A program made the position numbers and the translations under genes. Below, piece by piece: positions 8,048 through 16,984 of a stretch of 42,977 nucleotides of DNA. The notes below the pieces were generated by a model that was given only the letters and a program-made list of their open reading frames with translations, ran no database searches and was not told the DNA's origin. The DNA lies in the NCBI GenBank assembly GCA_045106955.1, contig JBGCFO010000010.1:1-42977 (forward strand). The letters are read 5' to 3'. The stretch's first letter is position 1. Each line of letters begins with the position of its first letter. The DNA comes from JBGCFO01 sp045106955 (GTDB lineage Bacteria; Pseudomonadota; Alphaproteobacteria; Rickettsiales; Rickettsiaceae).

Positions 8048-8488
8048 ATGATAATTAATTACAACAAATTGTTGAACGATTCTATGTTGGAATTGATACG
8101 TAAAGTTATGTATCAAATACAGGGCAATGGTTTAATTGGCGATCATCATTTGTATATTACATTTAAAACCAAATATCCAGGAGTGGTTTTATCTAAGAGA
8201 GTGCGTGCAACTCATGAAAATGAAATCACAGTTGTGTTACAACATCAGTTTCATAGCTTAAAAATATCTAATGATAAGATATGTGTAAATATCAGTTTCG
8301 ATGGTATTGAAGAAATGATAGAGATTCCATTCTTAAGTATTATTTTATTTTCCGATCCTAGCGTAGGTTTTAATTTAAAATTAAATAATACTGTTTCTGA
8401 TTTAGACAAAAAAAATGATGAGCATAAAAAATATGATAATGTAGTTAGTTTAAGTCAATTTAGACAAGCAAATAAGAGTAAAGAATAG
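8048..8488 (+). CDS. sspB: SspB, alphaproteobacterial ClpXP adaptor
   Basis: Binds ssrA-tagged proteins and delivers them to ClpXP. At 146 residues it has the family core: HLYITFKTKYPGVVLSKRVR and EITVVLQHQF (about 38-68), then the IPFLSIILFSDPSVGF segment. After a polar linker it ends with NVVSLSQFRQ (131-140), which matches the C-terminal ClpX-binding tail of SspB proteins. It sits directly downstream of the tmRNA gene and six bases upstream of rnhA, so tag production and tag recognition are encoded side by side here. Confidence 0.92.
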   Translation: MIINYNKLLNDSMLELIRKVMYQIQGNGLIGDHHLYITFKTKYPGVVLSKRVRATHENEITVVLQHQFHSLKISNDKICVNISFDGIEEMIEIPFLSIILFSDPSVGFNLKLNNTVSDLDKKNDEHKKYDNVVSLSQFRQANKSKE

Positions 8489-8493
8489 TAAAT

Positions 8494-8952
8494 ATGGATT
8501 TAGACAAGATCTTCATATATACAGATGGAGCCTGTTCTGGAAATCCTGGCCCAGGAGGTTGGGGGGCCTTGTTGAGGTACAAAAATCACGAAAAAAAGAT
8601 CTCTGGTTATGAATTAGATACTACAAATAATCAAATGGAGATTAGAGCCGTTATTGAGGCGTTAAAAATATTAAAACATCGCTCTAATGTGTCTTTGTAT
8701 GTTGATTCTCAATATCTTAAAAATGGTATTACAACATGGATTCATAGCTGGATAAAAAATAATTGGTTAAACTCTAGCAATAGTAAGGTAAAAAATGCTG
8801 CTTTATGGAAAGATTTGTATTTGTTATCTCAAAAACATGATATACAATGGAACTGGGTTAAAGCTCACTCTGGACATTTAGAAAATGAAATAGCAGATAA
8901 TTTGGCTGTACATGCTAGGGATATTGCAAAACAAAAAGTAATGAAAAAATAA
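8494..8952 (+). CDS. rnhA: Ribonuclease HI
   Basis: Degrades the RNA strand of RNA-DNA hybrids (primers, R-loops). At 152 residues it is the standard single-domain form. The catalytic set is complete: D11 in YTDGACSGNPGPGGWG, E49 in NNQMEIRA, D71 in YVDSQ and D135 in NEIADNLA, with the loop His at 125 in KAHSGH. It lies five bases after sspB and probably in the same operon. Closeness to the origin is compatible with a primer-removal role but proves nothing. Confidence 0.97.
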   Translation: MDLDKIFIYTDGACSGNPGPGGWGALLRYKNHEKKISGYELDTTNNQMEIRAVIEALKILKHRSNVSLYVDSQYLKNGITTWIHSWIKNNWLNSSNSKVKNAALWKDLYLLSQKHDIQWNWVKAHSGHLENEIADNLAVHARDIAKQKVMKK

Positions 8953-8970
8953 CAAAAATAAAGGTGTAAT

Positions 8971-9273
8971 ATGTCAATTTTAGCTAACTGTTATATAAAG
9001 CTATTTTCTATCAAAGTTGCAGAAGATAGTCACGGTAATGCTTATTATCAATCTAAGTTTACTGATGAATCTGGTAAAAGAAAGCGTTATGTAATTTATA
9101 ACAAGAATAATAATCAAGATATAGGCGTCTCGTCTCAAGATGGATATTGTTGGTTGCATTACTTAACTGATGATTTGCCTACTGAATTATCCAATGGAGA
9201 ATACGATAAAGAAGTGAGCGTGACGAAATTCTCGAAAAATTACTCAGGTTCATATGTTAGTTGGAAACCATGA
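8971..9273 (+). CDS. NDUFA12-like complex I accessory subunit (17.2 kDa family)
   Basis: 100 residues matching the bacterial counterpart of mitochondrial NDUFA12. The family pattern is present: GNAYYQ, KRYVIYN, then GYCWLHYLTDDLP. It binds the peripheral arm of NADH:ubiquinone oxidoreductase and helps its assembly. In alphaproteobacteria this gene is often placed before mlaD, as here: its stop codon overlaps the mlaD start as ATGA. The spacing of 18 bases from rnhA contains AAAGGTG as a likely ribosome-binding site. Confidence 0.9.
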   Translation: MSILANCYIKLFSIKVAEDSHGNAYYQSKFTDESGKRKRYVIYNKNNNQDIGVSSQDGYCWLHYLTDDLPTELSNGEYDKEVSVTKFSKNYSGSYVSWKP

Positions 9274-9731
9274 GTGATAGCAAAAGTAATACAATAGAAA
9301 CCATAGTTGGTTTTGCAATTATCGTTGCTTCTATAGTATTTACCTTTTTTGTATACAATACTAATAGCGTTTCTTACAATGAAAAAAGCTATAGAGTTAC
9401 CGCAAAATTTCAAAACGCCGAAGGTATTTATGATGGTTCTGATATTATGATCGCCGGAATTAAGGTTGGAACTGTAGAGAGCATGTCTTTGGATAAAGAG
9501 AACTTTTTTGCAATCATGACTATGAGAATTAATAATGATGTGAAATTACCTAAGGATTCTCAGGCTGCGATAGTTACTAACGGCTTTCTAGGTGGTAAGT
9601 TTATTTCAATCGTACCTGGTGCTGATGATGTTGATATGGAACCAAACGGTCATATTAAATACACTCAATCATCTGTCAATATAGAATCATTAATCAAAGA
9701 TTTTGCTTATTCAGCTATGAATAAGAAATAA
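9270..9731 (+). CDS. mlaD: MlaD-family phospholipid transport protein (MCE domain)
   Basis: Substrate-binding subunit of the Mla system, which moves phospholipids across the periplasm to keep the outer membrane asymmetric. The chosen ATG at 9270 overlaps the preceding stop as ATGA; an upstream in-frame ATG at 9261 would add three residues. The 153-residue product has one N-terminal membrane anchor (about 12-30) followed by a single MCE domain (YRVTAKFQNAEGIYDGSDIMIAGIKVGTV pattern, then GFLGGKFISI). The partner ATPase and permease MlaF/E are not in the window. Confidence 0.92.
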   Translation: MSDSKSNTIETIVGFAIIVASIVFTFFVYNTNSVSYNEKSYRVTAKFQNAEGIYDGSDIMIAGIKVGTVESMSLDKENFFAIMTMRINNDVKLPKDSQAAIVTNGFLGGKFISIVPGADDVDMEPNGHIKYTQSSVNIESLIKDFAYSAMNKK

Positions 9732-9839
9732 TTTTTATGCTAAATTACTGCTAACCGCAACAATAAATGTTGTTGATTGATTTATCGATTGGTTTGTGTA
9801 ATATTCATTACTGTATTTTCATCTATTATTAATTCTATT

Positions 9840-11672
9840 ATGAGATTATTAAAGTTGGTTATTATATTTGGTTTGCTATTTAGTCTTACAGCTGGAGCTT
9901 ATGGCGTTACTAATGATAATTTTTTAGGCGATGATGAGTTTTGGATATACTATGGAGCTGATACACCAGAATTAAGAAGCCTAGCTAAAAAAAAAGAAAA
10001 CAACAACGAATATGGAATAACCCGTAAGGATTTTGCGCGTTATTATACCCAGCGATCTCCTTCAAAAATGCCTTATCAAAAGGATCCAATAATTCCAAAA
10101 ATTATGCATCAAATTTGGATTGGAAGCAATCCATTACCACATCTTTATGAAAATTACTTTCAGGAATGTAAAATGCTTCATCCAGATTGGGAATTGAAAT
10201 TTTGGGACGAAGAATCTATAAAAGAATTTTATCAAAAATATCCTGAATATAAAAATTTGTATGATTTAGCAAAAAACCCGGTGCACAAATCTGATATATT
10301 TAGATATTCCGTTCTTTTAGAAGAGGGCGGGGTTTATAGAGATACAGATGTGAAGTGCTATAGGAGTTTTGATGAATATAATCATAAATATGATTTTTAC
10401 GCCGTGGCAGAATTTATACCTTGTTTGAATAATGGATTAATAGGATCTGTTCCAAAGCATCCTATCATTGATGATGTTCTACATTCTTTGGATATAAATT
10501 TTCTAGAACAAATGAGATTGTTTGATCTAGGAGATATGTCGCAATTATCCAGTGGACGTTTCGATTTAAAATTAGATTACGGTATTAATACTATTCATGT
10601 GCTATCGCTAGTTACAACAATGATACCACTAACAAAATCATTTACAAAATTTGCTGACAGCACTCAATCTATAGCATTGCCACTTACCTATGTTTTTCCT
10701 TTTGATATTCAGGACGAATATCAAAATTATGATTTATATGGAAGATTGCAAACTTTTAAAGATAAAGCATTTTTTAGATTGTTAAAATCCATCTTTCTTA
10801 AAAAAATATGCATGTGCTCTGTAAAAAAACCAGGAGATAAAATTACCAATCGAACTTTCGCATTCCATGATTTAAAGAAAGGAATGATGGACATTGATTT
10901 TAACCATGCTATGGATTTTGTTTCAAGAAAGCATATTTATAAAAATCTTAAAATAGAAGAATCTAGAAAACTGAATAAAATGAAAGAGAACTACGATAAT
11001 TTTCATTTTAAGAAAATACCATTTTCTGTTAAAGATGGCATACCTCAGCGTATGGTCTTTGTAGTGTTTAACGAAGATGAGAAGAAAGAGCTAGAGTCAA
11101 ACTTGCCAGACTGGAAGTTGCATAATGCTTTATTTGAAGTGCAGATCTGGAACCAGAAAGATATACTTGAAATAGCGCCTAGGTTACAATCATATTTTGC
11201 TAATTTAAACAATGATAATATAGATGAAATTAGATTCATTGCTGGATTAGAAATAATCAATCAAATTGGAGGTCATTATATTGATTATAGAGCAAAGCCT
11301 ATAAATTCAATATTCGAACCTGGGAATAAGTATAAAATGTATGCTGGGTTGCAGCCAATTAATCCACAAAATAAGCGAGTTCTTATGTCAAATAGGATAT
11401 TAGGATCTGCTCAATCTAGCCCTATTTTAACCGAGGCACTTGATGGCTTTTATAATGAAGGTTCCGAGGTGCGAAGTGCTCTTCCTTATATAATATCCAA
11501 AAATATGTATACATATAAACCAGTGCTTGTTTTGCCATCTGCTTATGTTGGTCCTGCCGATGGGTATTATGGGCAAAATGATTCTTATTTTTCAATAATA
11601 CGACGTTCTTTAAAAAAATGTGAGAGATCTACTATTAATGAAAGGCATGGAAATTGGGCGTTGATAGAATAA
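9840..11672 (+). CDS. Secreted tandem DXD glycosyltransferase (GT32/TcdB-like)
   Basis: 610 residues from the ATG at 9840; an upstream TTG at 9777 would put extra hydrophobic residues before a good signal peptide, so the ATG is preferred. Residues 1-22 form a signal peptide or anchor. Domain 1 (about 84-180) has IPKIMHQIWIG, PDWELKFWDEE, KSDIFRYSVLLEEGG and the DTD motif at 168-170, the pattern of sugar-transferring GT32 and toxin-type enzymes. Domain 2 (about 400-490) repeats the order (IPQRMVFVVF, PDWKLHNALFEVQIW, DEIRFIAGLEIINQIGG), but its DXD is replaced by IDYR at 481-484. So this is one active-looking and one degenerate copy. It is the last plus-strand gene of its group. An envelope glycan or a host protein could be the acceptor. 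Confidence 0.8.
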   Translation: MRLLKLVIIFGLLFSLTAGAYGVTNDNFLGDDEFWIYYGADTPELRSLAKKKENNNEYGITRKDFARYYTQRSPSKMPYQKDPIIPKIMHQIWIGSNPLPHLYENYFQECKMLHPDWELKFWDEESIKEFYQKYPEYKNLYDLAKNPVHKSDIFRYSVLLEEGGVYRDTDVKCYRSFDEYNHKYDFYAVAEFIPCLNNGLIGSVPKHPIIDDVLHSLDINFLEQMRLFDLGDMSQLSSGRFDLKLDYGINTIHVLSLVTTMIPLTKSFTKFADSTQSIALPLTYVFPFDIQDEYQNYDLYGRLQTFKDKAFFRLLKSIFLKKICMCSVKKPGDKITNRTFAFHDLKKGMMDIDFNHAMDFVSRKHIYKNLKIEESRKLNKMKENYDNFHFKKIPFSVKDGIPQRMVFVVFNEDEKKELESNLPDWKLHNALFEVQIWNQKDILEIAPRLQSYFANLNNDNIDEIRFIAGLEIINQIGGHYIDYRAKPINSIFEPGNKYKMYAGLQPINPQNKRVLMSNRILGSAQSSPILTEALDGFYNEGSEVRSALPYIISKNMYTYKPVLVLPSAYVGPADGYYGQNDSYFSIIRRSLKKCERSTINERHGNWALIE

Positions 11673-11680
11673 AGTTTAAT

Positions 11681-12652
11681 TTATTTTTTGTTGTATTGCC
11701 TGACGTTTTTATTGTGATCATTTAGGTTGTTACTAAAACTGTGGCTGCAGTTATCTTGTGTTAGAACAAAATATAGCGCATCGGTATCATCTGGCTCTAC
11801 TACAGCGTCAATTGATTTAATTCCGGGACATGAAATAGGAGTTGCTGGTAAGCCTTTGATGTAATATGTGTTAAATTCTGATGGAATTTGAAGATCAGCT
11901 TTGGTTAATTTTCTATTTAATCTGTATTTACCTTGTGTAATTGCATATATAACTGTTGGATCAGCCTGAAGTTTCATGTTGCGTTTAAGTCTGTTGAGGA
12001 ATACTGCTGCTATAGTTGGTCTTTCGTAATCAAGTATAGCTTCCTTTTCAACTATTGAAGCAAGAATGAGGACTTCTGAGCGACTATTTATAGGAAGAGA
12101 CTTATGTAATAGTTTTTGCATGGCACTATTCAACGCGTTAGTCATTTTTTTGTGCATCTGATCTACAATTTGCTGTTTGGTATCTCCATAGCTAAAGAAG
12201 TAAACAGAAGGCAATAAAAATCCTTCTGGAATATTTTCATTTAACTTACCTAGCAATCTATCTTCTGAATTGACTTGATTAATAATTTCTTGCACCGTGA
12301 ATCCTTCTGGTATGATTAATTTATGTACTACGGATTTGCCTGTAACAAGTGTTTTTAGAACCTGCTTTATTGATGCGTGATCAGTAAAAAGATATTCTCC
12401 GCTTTTCATTGGCTTATGAATAGAATAAATTTTAGCAACAATAGTAAATAATCTTGGATATTGCACTATTTGTTCTTGGTATAGTTTTTCACTAATTTTT
12501 GATATCGGCAAATTTTGCTCGATAATTATAGTTTTTTTTGATTCTAATGGGCCTGGGCTAAATAAACATAAAATAAACACATTAACGGTGATAAATATCG
12601 CTATGATACCAGTGATAACTAAAGCTTTTAAAGTAACTAAATTTTTAATCAT
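11681..12652 (-). CDS. mltG: Endolytic peptidoglycan transglycosylase MltG
   Basis: Cleaves nascent glycan strands in the periplasm and sets their length. The 323-residue protein has one N-terminal membrane segment (about 10-31). A LysM-like part follows, then the catalytic domain with ILASIVEKEA (catalytic Glu near 202), LQADPTVIYA and the GLPATPISCPG signature. Its start overlaps the end of rnc by eight bases, so it is probably translated from the lepB-rnc-mltG message. It ends eight bases from the convergent glycosyltransferase gene, with no room for a separate terminator. Confidence 0.95.
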   Translation of the reverse strand: MIKNLVTLKALVITGIIAIFITVNVFILCLFSPGPLESKKTIIIEQNLPISKISEKLYQEQIVQYPRLFTIVAKIYSIHKPMKSGEYLFTDHASIKQVLKTLVTGKSVVHKLIIPEGFTVQEIINQVNSEDRLLGKLNENIPEGFLLPSVYFFSYGDTKQQIVDQMHKKMTNALNSAMQKLLHKSLPINSRSEVLILASIVEKEAILDYERPTIAAVFLNRLKRNMKLQADPTVIYAITQGKYRLNRKLTKADLQIPSEFNTYYIKGLPATPISCPGIKSIDAVVEPDDTDALYFVLTQDNCSHSFSNNLNDHNKNVRQYNKK

Positions 12653-13355
12653 TATGCGTTTTTATTTTTAACTTCTTAATTAATTGAATTGCAGCATCTT
12701 TTTCAGCGTCCTTGATTGATTTGCCGCATCCTTTTGCATTAAAATTTTTTATTTCTACAGAAATCGTAAACTTTGGCGCATGAGCAGGACCCTCTGATTT
12801 AATCAATTTATATTCTGGAATTTTACCATATGCTTTTTGCGACCATTCTTGTAGTATAGTCTTAGCATCCATCAGGCTAAAATCATGATTGATCATAAAA
12901 TCAGACCATAATCGCATTATTACTATTTTTGCATTATAAATACCGCCATCTAAATATATCCCTGCAATTAAGGCTTCCATGGCATTTTCTAAATTGTTTT
13001 TATTTTGCCTACCACCCATATTATCTTCAGCAATAGTCATGATAATATATTTGTGCAGATTAATATTAGATGCAATTTGAGATATTGCTTCCTTACATAC
13101 CAAATGCGCACGCATCTTAGCTAATTCACCTTCTTGGCAATCTTGTATTTGTTCAAACAATGCTTCTGTGATAATAAAATTTAGCAATGAATCACCTAAT
13201 AATTCAAATCTCTCATAGTTTGGATCATTTTTGTATTTTCTTTTCAATGACGGATGACTTAATGCCTCTATTAAAAATTTTCTATTTTGAAATTTATATT
13301 CTATAGATTTCTCTAACTCATCTAATTGATCATCTGTAATTTGAATTTTTTTCAT
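12645..13355 (-). CDS. rnc: Ribonuclease III
   Basis: Cuts double-stranded RNA in rRNA maturation and mRNA turnover. The protein has 236 residues. The RNase III signature ERFELLGDS lies at 48-56, and the second acidic cluster is in ENAMEALIAGIYLDGG. A C-terminal double-stranded RNA-binding domain (about 160-230) ends with GKSIKDAEKDAAIQLI. It sits 13 bases downstream of lepB and overlaps mltG, in keeping with the common lepB-rnc pairing. Confidence 0.97.
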   Translation of the reverse strand: MKKIQITDDQLDELEKSIEYKFQNRKFLIEALSHPSLKRKYKNDPNYERFELLGDSLLNFIITEALFEQIQDCQEGELAKMRAHLVCKEAISQIASNINLHKYIIMTIAEDNMGGRQNKNNLENAMEALIAGIYLDGGIYNAKIVIMRLWSDFMINHDFSLMDAKTILQEWSQKAYGKIPEYKLIKSEGPAHAPKFTISVEIKNFNAKGCGKSIKDAEKDAAIQLIKKLKIKTHND

Positions 13356-13368
13356 ATCAATAAATAAT

Positions 13369-14130
13369 TTAAATTTCGTATAAGCTCTTAAATATTCTAT
13401 TAAATCTTATTGCTTTAAACCACGAAAATATAGAAGAGAGATCCTGAAAAATATTTCTACCAGGGCGAAATAAAACGAGTTTATCAGAAAAGATTATAAA
13501 GTGGGCTTTTGCAATTAAATTTTCAAATGGAACGTATCCTAAGTCATATCTACTATCATTGGATTGGTTTCTATTGTCTCCCATGAAAAAATAGTGATTT
13601 TCTGGAACATAGAACGGTCCAACATTAATTTCTGCTTTTGCTACACCGAAAGTTCCTTCTGTGTAATATGCATAGTAACTGTTATTATTTGGTAGAGTTT
13701 CTTTGTATTTTAAATATTTAGCGCCATCATCATCAGTGATACTCCCTACCAACTTTCTTTTAATTGGAGTATTGTTGATATGTATAACATTATTAATTAT
13801 TTGCACTTTATCACCAGGTATCCCTATCAAGCGTTTAATATATTGTATGTTTTTGCTAGGGACTTCCATAATTATTATATCACCCTGATTTGGCTGAGAG
13901 CCAAAGATTCTGCCTTTAAATAAATTCATAGTTATAGGAAATGAATATTTGCTATAACCATAAGAATATTTCGTAGATAATAAGTAATCACCATCAAGTA
14001 TAGTCTGTTTCATTGATCCTGTTGGCACGCAGTATATTTGTATTGCAAATGTTTTTATTGCAAACGCTAAGAATAGAACGAATATTAAAGATTTTATTTC
14101 GCTGTAGACTTTAGATTTATTAATTGACAT
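13369..14130 (-). CDS. lepB: Signal peptidase I
   Basis: Removes signal peptides from exported proteins on the outer face of the inner membrane. The 253-residue protein has one N-terminal membrane segment (about 13-33). The nucleophile Ser39 lies in PTGSMKQTI, the general base Lys99 in YIKRLIGIPGD, and the conserved box MGDNRNQSNDSR follows. It is first in the lepB-rnc-mltG group. Upstream, the gene amiD diverges after a gap of 67 bases. Confidence 0.96.
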   Translation of the reverse strand: MSINKSKVYSEIKSLIFVLFLAFAIKTFAIQIYCVPTGSMKQTILDGDYLLSTKYSYGYSKYSFPITMNLFKGRIFGSQPNQGDIIIMEVPSKNIQYIKRLIGIPGDKVQIINNVIHINNTPIKRKLVGSITDDDGAKYLKYKETLPNNNSYYAYYTEGTFGVAKAEINVGPFYVPENHYFFMGDNRNQSNDSRYDLGYVPFENLIAKAHFIIFSDKLVLFRPGRNIFQDLSSIFSWFKAIRFNRIFKSLYEI

Positions 14131-14197
14131 AAAAATAAAATGAATTTATATACATAGCCAATACTAACATTAAAATTTTTGAAATCTAGTAGTTTAT

Positions 14198-14962
14198 ATG
14201 AGATTTAACAAATCATTTTGTTCGCCAAACCGTTCTCAAAGGAATAGTAAAATAGAGTATATAATCATACATTATACCGGTATGAAATGCTCTGATGGGC
14301 TAACAAAATTATGCGACAAGGAATCAAAAGTGAGTGCGCATTATTTTATTAAACAAGACGGCGAGATATTTCAATTAGTTGATGATTCTTACATTGCTTG
14401 GCATGCAGGAAAAAGTTACTGGAAAGGGCTAAGCGAGTTAAATAAATGCTCGATAGGAATAGAGCTTGATAATCTTGGCATGCATAAATTTAGCCAAGTA
14501 CAAATGAATAATTGCATAGAACTATGTAAGCATTTAATAAAAATACATTCAATCCCGCCAAAAAATATATTAGGGCACAGTGATGTTGCTCCTTCTCGTA
14601 AAATTGATCCTGGAATATTTTTTAATTGGCGAATGTTAGCATCTCATGGTTTAGGCGTGAAGTATCAAAATCAAGATATTACTGACTTCGATGATAATAG
14701 TAATAAGATTTTATATAATTATTTAGATTTCGGAGATGGTATAGTTAAATTACAGTCTAAGTTACAAAAAATAGGTTATCAGATCAGCGTTAATGGTAGT
14801 TTTGATGAGCAAACTAACTTTGCTATTAAGGCCTTCAATCTGCATTTCAATCCAGATTCTATAAAATTAAGCCAAAAATTTAATTTGCAGCTTTTACATG
14901 AATATATATGTTCATGGGATGAGAGATCGGAGAACATTATGAATTTATTATTAAATTCATAA
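14198..14962 (+). CDS. amiD: N-acetylmuramoyl-L-alanine amidase, AmiD type
   Basis: Zinc amidase that cuts the bond between muramic acid and the stem peptide. The 254-residue protein has an amidase_2 domain in about the first 150 residues (first zinc ligand in YIIIHYTGM, second in ILGHSDVAPSRKIDPG). A C-terminal peptidoglycan-binding domain follows (about 183-235, VKLQSKLQKIGY ... VNGSFDEQTNFAIKAF). I see no signal peptide. Related rickettsial AmiD proteins act in cell-wall turnover or recycling. The 3' end overlaps the 3' end of lpxC by six bases in convergent orientation. Confidence 0.93.
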   Translation: MRFNKSFCSPNRSQRNSKIEYIIIHYTGMKCSDGLTKLCDKESKVSAHYFIKQDGEIFQLVDDSYIAWHAGKSYWKGLSELNKCSIGIELDNLGMHKFSQVQMNNCIELCKHLIKIHSIPPKNILGHSDVAPSRKIDPGIFFNWRMLASHGLGVKYQNQDITDFDDNSNKILYNYLDFGDGIVKLQSKLQKIGYQISVNGSFDEQTNFAIKAFNLHFNPDSIKLSQKFNLQLLHEYICSWDERSENIMNLLLNS

Positions 14963-15820
14963 TGACACATATTTATATGAACTGCTATCCTTTAATATTT
15001 TGCTCATAAACTCATTATTGAGTGCGTGACTAGTTTTATTGCAATAAAAGGTTCCAATAATGCTTGTATCAATAGATATATCACCTATAAAATCAAGTAA
15101 TTTGTGTTTTGCAAATTCATTATTATCTCTTAAACCTTCTGGATTTAGGATTAAATCATTATGTTTATCAATTGCGATGGTATTATCCAATGAAGCTCCT
15201 AACGCCAAACCTTGGTCATGTAAATGATCTAAATCTTGTATAAATCCAAATGTTCTAGCATGTGCAATATCATTATTAAATGAGCATTTCTGAGAAAATT
15301 TAGCACTTTGCTTGCCTATCACTTTATCTTGGAAATCAATCTCCATATTAATTTCTAAAGATTCAGATGGAATAGCTAATATTTTAGAGTCATTATACTC
15401 CAACATGCTCTCTTTAACGATTTTGATATATTTTTTAGCTTTAGGTTGATCTTTAATTCCAGAGCATTGAATCATAAAGACAAATGTTTTGCTACTGCCA
15501 TCCATAATTGGAACCTCTGGACCATCGATTTCAATGATTAAATTATCCACGCCACAACCCCAAATAGCAGCCATTAAATGCTCTATAGTTGAGATCTCCA
15601 CTTGATATTGATTACTTATATTAGTTGACATAAAAGTACTTGCTACATTTTTATAAGATGCAAATACAACACTTTTGTCATCGCATACATCTGTCCTGAT
15701 AAATACTATACCAGTATTAGGTTTAGCGGGCTTTAGAGTGATTTTAGTTAACTTGCCAGAATGCACTCCAACTCCACAGCACGTGACAGACCTCATGATG
15801 GAACGTTGATTTGCTCTCAT
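14957..15820 (-). CDS. lpxC: UDP-3-O-acyl-N-acetylglucosamine deacetylase LpxC
   Basis: Zinc enzyme for the committed step of lipid A synthesis, so this organism makes LPS. The protein has 287 residues. Zinc ligands are H81 in TIEHLMAA, H239 and D243 in KHKLLDFIGD; the catalytic H265 lies in SHALNNEF, at the same number as in E. coli. HARTFGF is conserved. The two-base TAATGA-like crowding at the 3' end reflects the overlap with amiD. The nearest upstream same-strand gene is hemH, about 90 bases away. Confidence 0.97.
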   Translation of the reverse strand: MRANQRSIMRSVTCCGVGVHSGKLTKITLKPAKPNTGIVFIRTDVCDDKSVVFASYKNVASTFMSTNISNQYQVEISTIEHLMAAIWGCGVDNLIIEIDGPEVPIMDGSSKTFVFMIQCSGIKDQPKAKKYIKIVKESMLEYNDSKILAIPSESLEINMEIDFQDKVIGKQSAKFSQKCSFNNDIAHARTFGFIQDLDHLHDQGLALGASLDNTIAIDKHNDLILNPEGLRDNNEFAKHKLLDFIGDISIDTSIIGTFYCNKTSHALNNEFMSKILKDSSSYKYVSL

Positions 15821-15910
15821 ATCGAATAAAGATTATTTTTACTATATATACATTTCATAGTACATTATAACTTTCGGGAATTCAAGAAAACATAGGTATT
15901 AACAAGTATA

Positions 15911-16984
15911 TTAAAGCTTTGAATAATCAACATTATGAGCGCATCTTGAAAATTTTTCTGGACATAAGCGTTGATTAGGGTAAACCACAGAGCAAGGATT
16001 GATATCATCTTGGCTTAACATAGATGCAATTATATCACATAACGAGCTAATAAAAAATTCATTTATTCTTAACGTTGGCACCCTTAGATATTCTATTGCG
16101 TAATCATTTGTAAGTTCTTTATATTCTATATCTAGCTCAACCAAAGTTTCTGAATGTTCAGATACAAAACTAATTGGCACTATAATCAATGATTTATTTT
16201 CTCTACAGGCAGTTTTAATTTCATCCTCAGTACTTGGAGTTAACCATTCAATTGGCCCAACCTTACTTTGGTATGTAATTTTATAATCTAACACATCAAG
16301 ATCTTGAAGAATATGATTGACGCTTTGTTCAATTTGCCATTGATATGGATCTCCAGACTTAATAATTTTTACTGGTAATGAATGAGCTGAGAATAAAATT
16401 CTAAAATTATTTTTATCATTTAATTTTGCAATATAACTCTTAATTAAAGACGTATGAGCCTTGATATATTTTTCATGATTTGGGTAACAACATGCAATTT
16501 TTACATTAGCTTTTAAATTGTGATTTTTCATTGTCTTTAGAAAATCTTCGATTGAAGAGCGTGTTGTAGTTGTAGAAAATTGAGGGTATAGAGGCACTAA
16601 TAATATGTCCGATGGATTGTATTTACTTACATCTTTTACAACATCATTAGACATTGGATGCCAATACCTCATGCATATAAATAATTCAAAATCATCATTT
16701 AATGCATCTTGAAGATTACTACGTAAAGCTTCTCTCTGGAGTTTTGTTTCTTCTAATATAGGAGATTTGCCACCAAGATGATTATATATCTCTATAGCAG
16801 TTTTTTCTCTTGTTGTAGATATTAATTTAGCTAAAAACCACCTAATATATTTAGGCAATGTTATTATGTTTTTATCATAAAATAAATTAAATAAAAAATC
16901 TTTAACATCCTTCTTTGAATCTGGCCCACCAAGATTAAATAATACGATTGCTATGCGCTTTTTATTTTTTGAATTTTCTGACAT
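15911..16984 (-). CDS. hemH: Ferrochelatase
   Basis: Inserts iron into protoporphyrin IX, the last step of heme synthesis. The protein has 357 residues with LFNLGGP at the N-terminus, the active-site His in ILFSAHSLP and the acidic pocket FVSEHSETLVELDIEY. Three cysteines near the C-terminus (331, 341, 348, within CPEKFSRC) could bind an iron-sulfur cluster as in some alphaproteobacterial and animal enzymes; that is inference. Its start lies 23 bases inside hemE, so translation is likely coupled. Confidence 0.96.
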   Translation of the reverse strand: MSENSKNKKRIAIVLFNLGGPDSKKDVKDFLFNLFYDKNIITLPKYIRWFLAKLISTTREKTAIEIYNHLGGKSPILEETKLQREALRSNLQDALNDDFELFICMRYWHPMSNDVVKDVSKYNPSDILLVPLYPQFSTTTTRSSIEDFLKTMKNHNLKANVKIACCYPNHEKYIKAHTSLIKSYIAKLNDKNNFRILFSAHSLPVKIIKSGDPYQWQIEQSVNHILQDLDVLDYKITYQSKVGPIEWLTPSTEDEIKTACRENKSLIIVPISFVSEHSETLVELDIEYKELTNDYAIEYLRVPTLRINEFFISSLCDIIASMLSQDDINPCSVVYPNQRLCPEKFSRCAHNVDYSKL

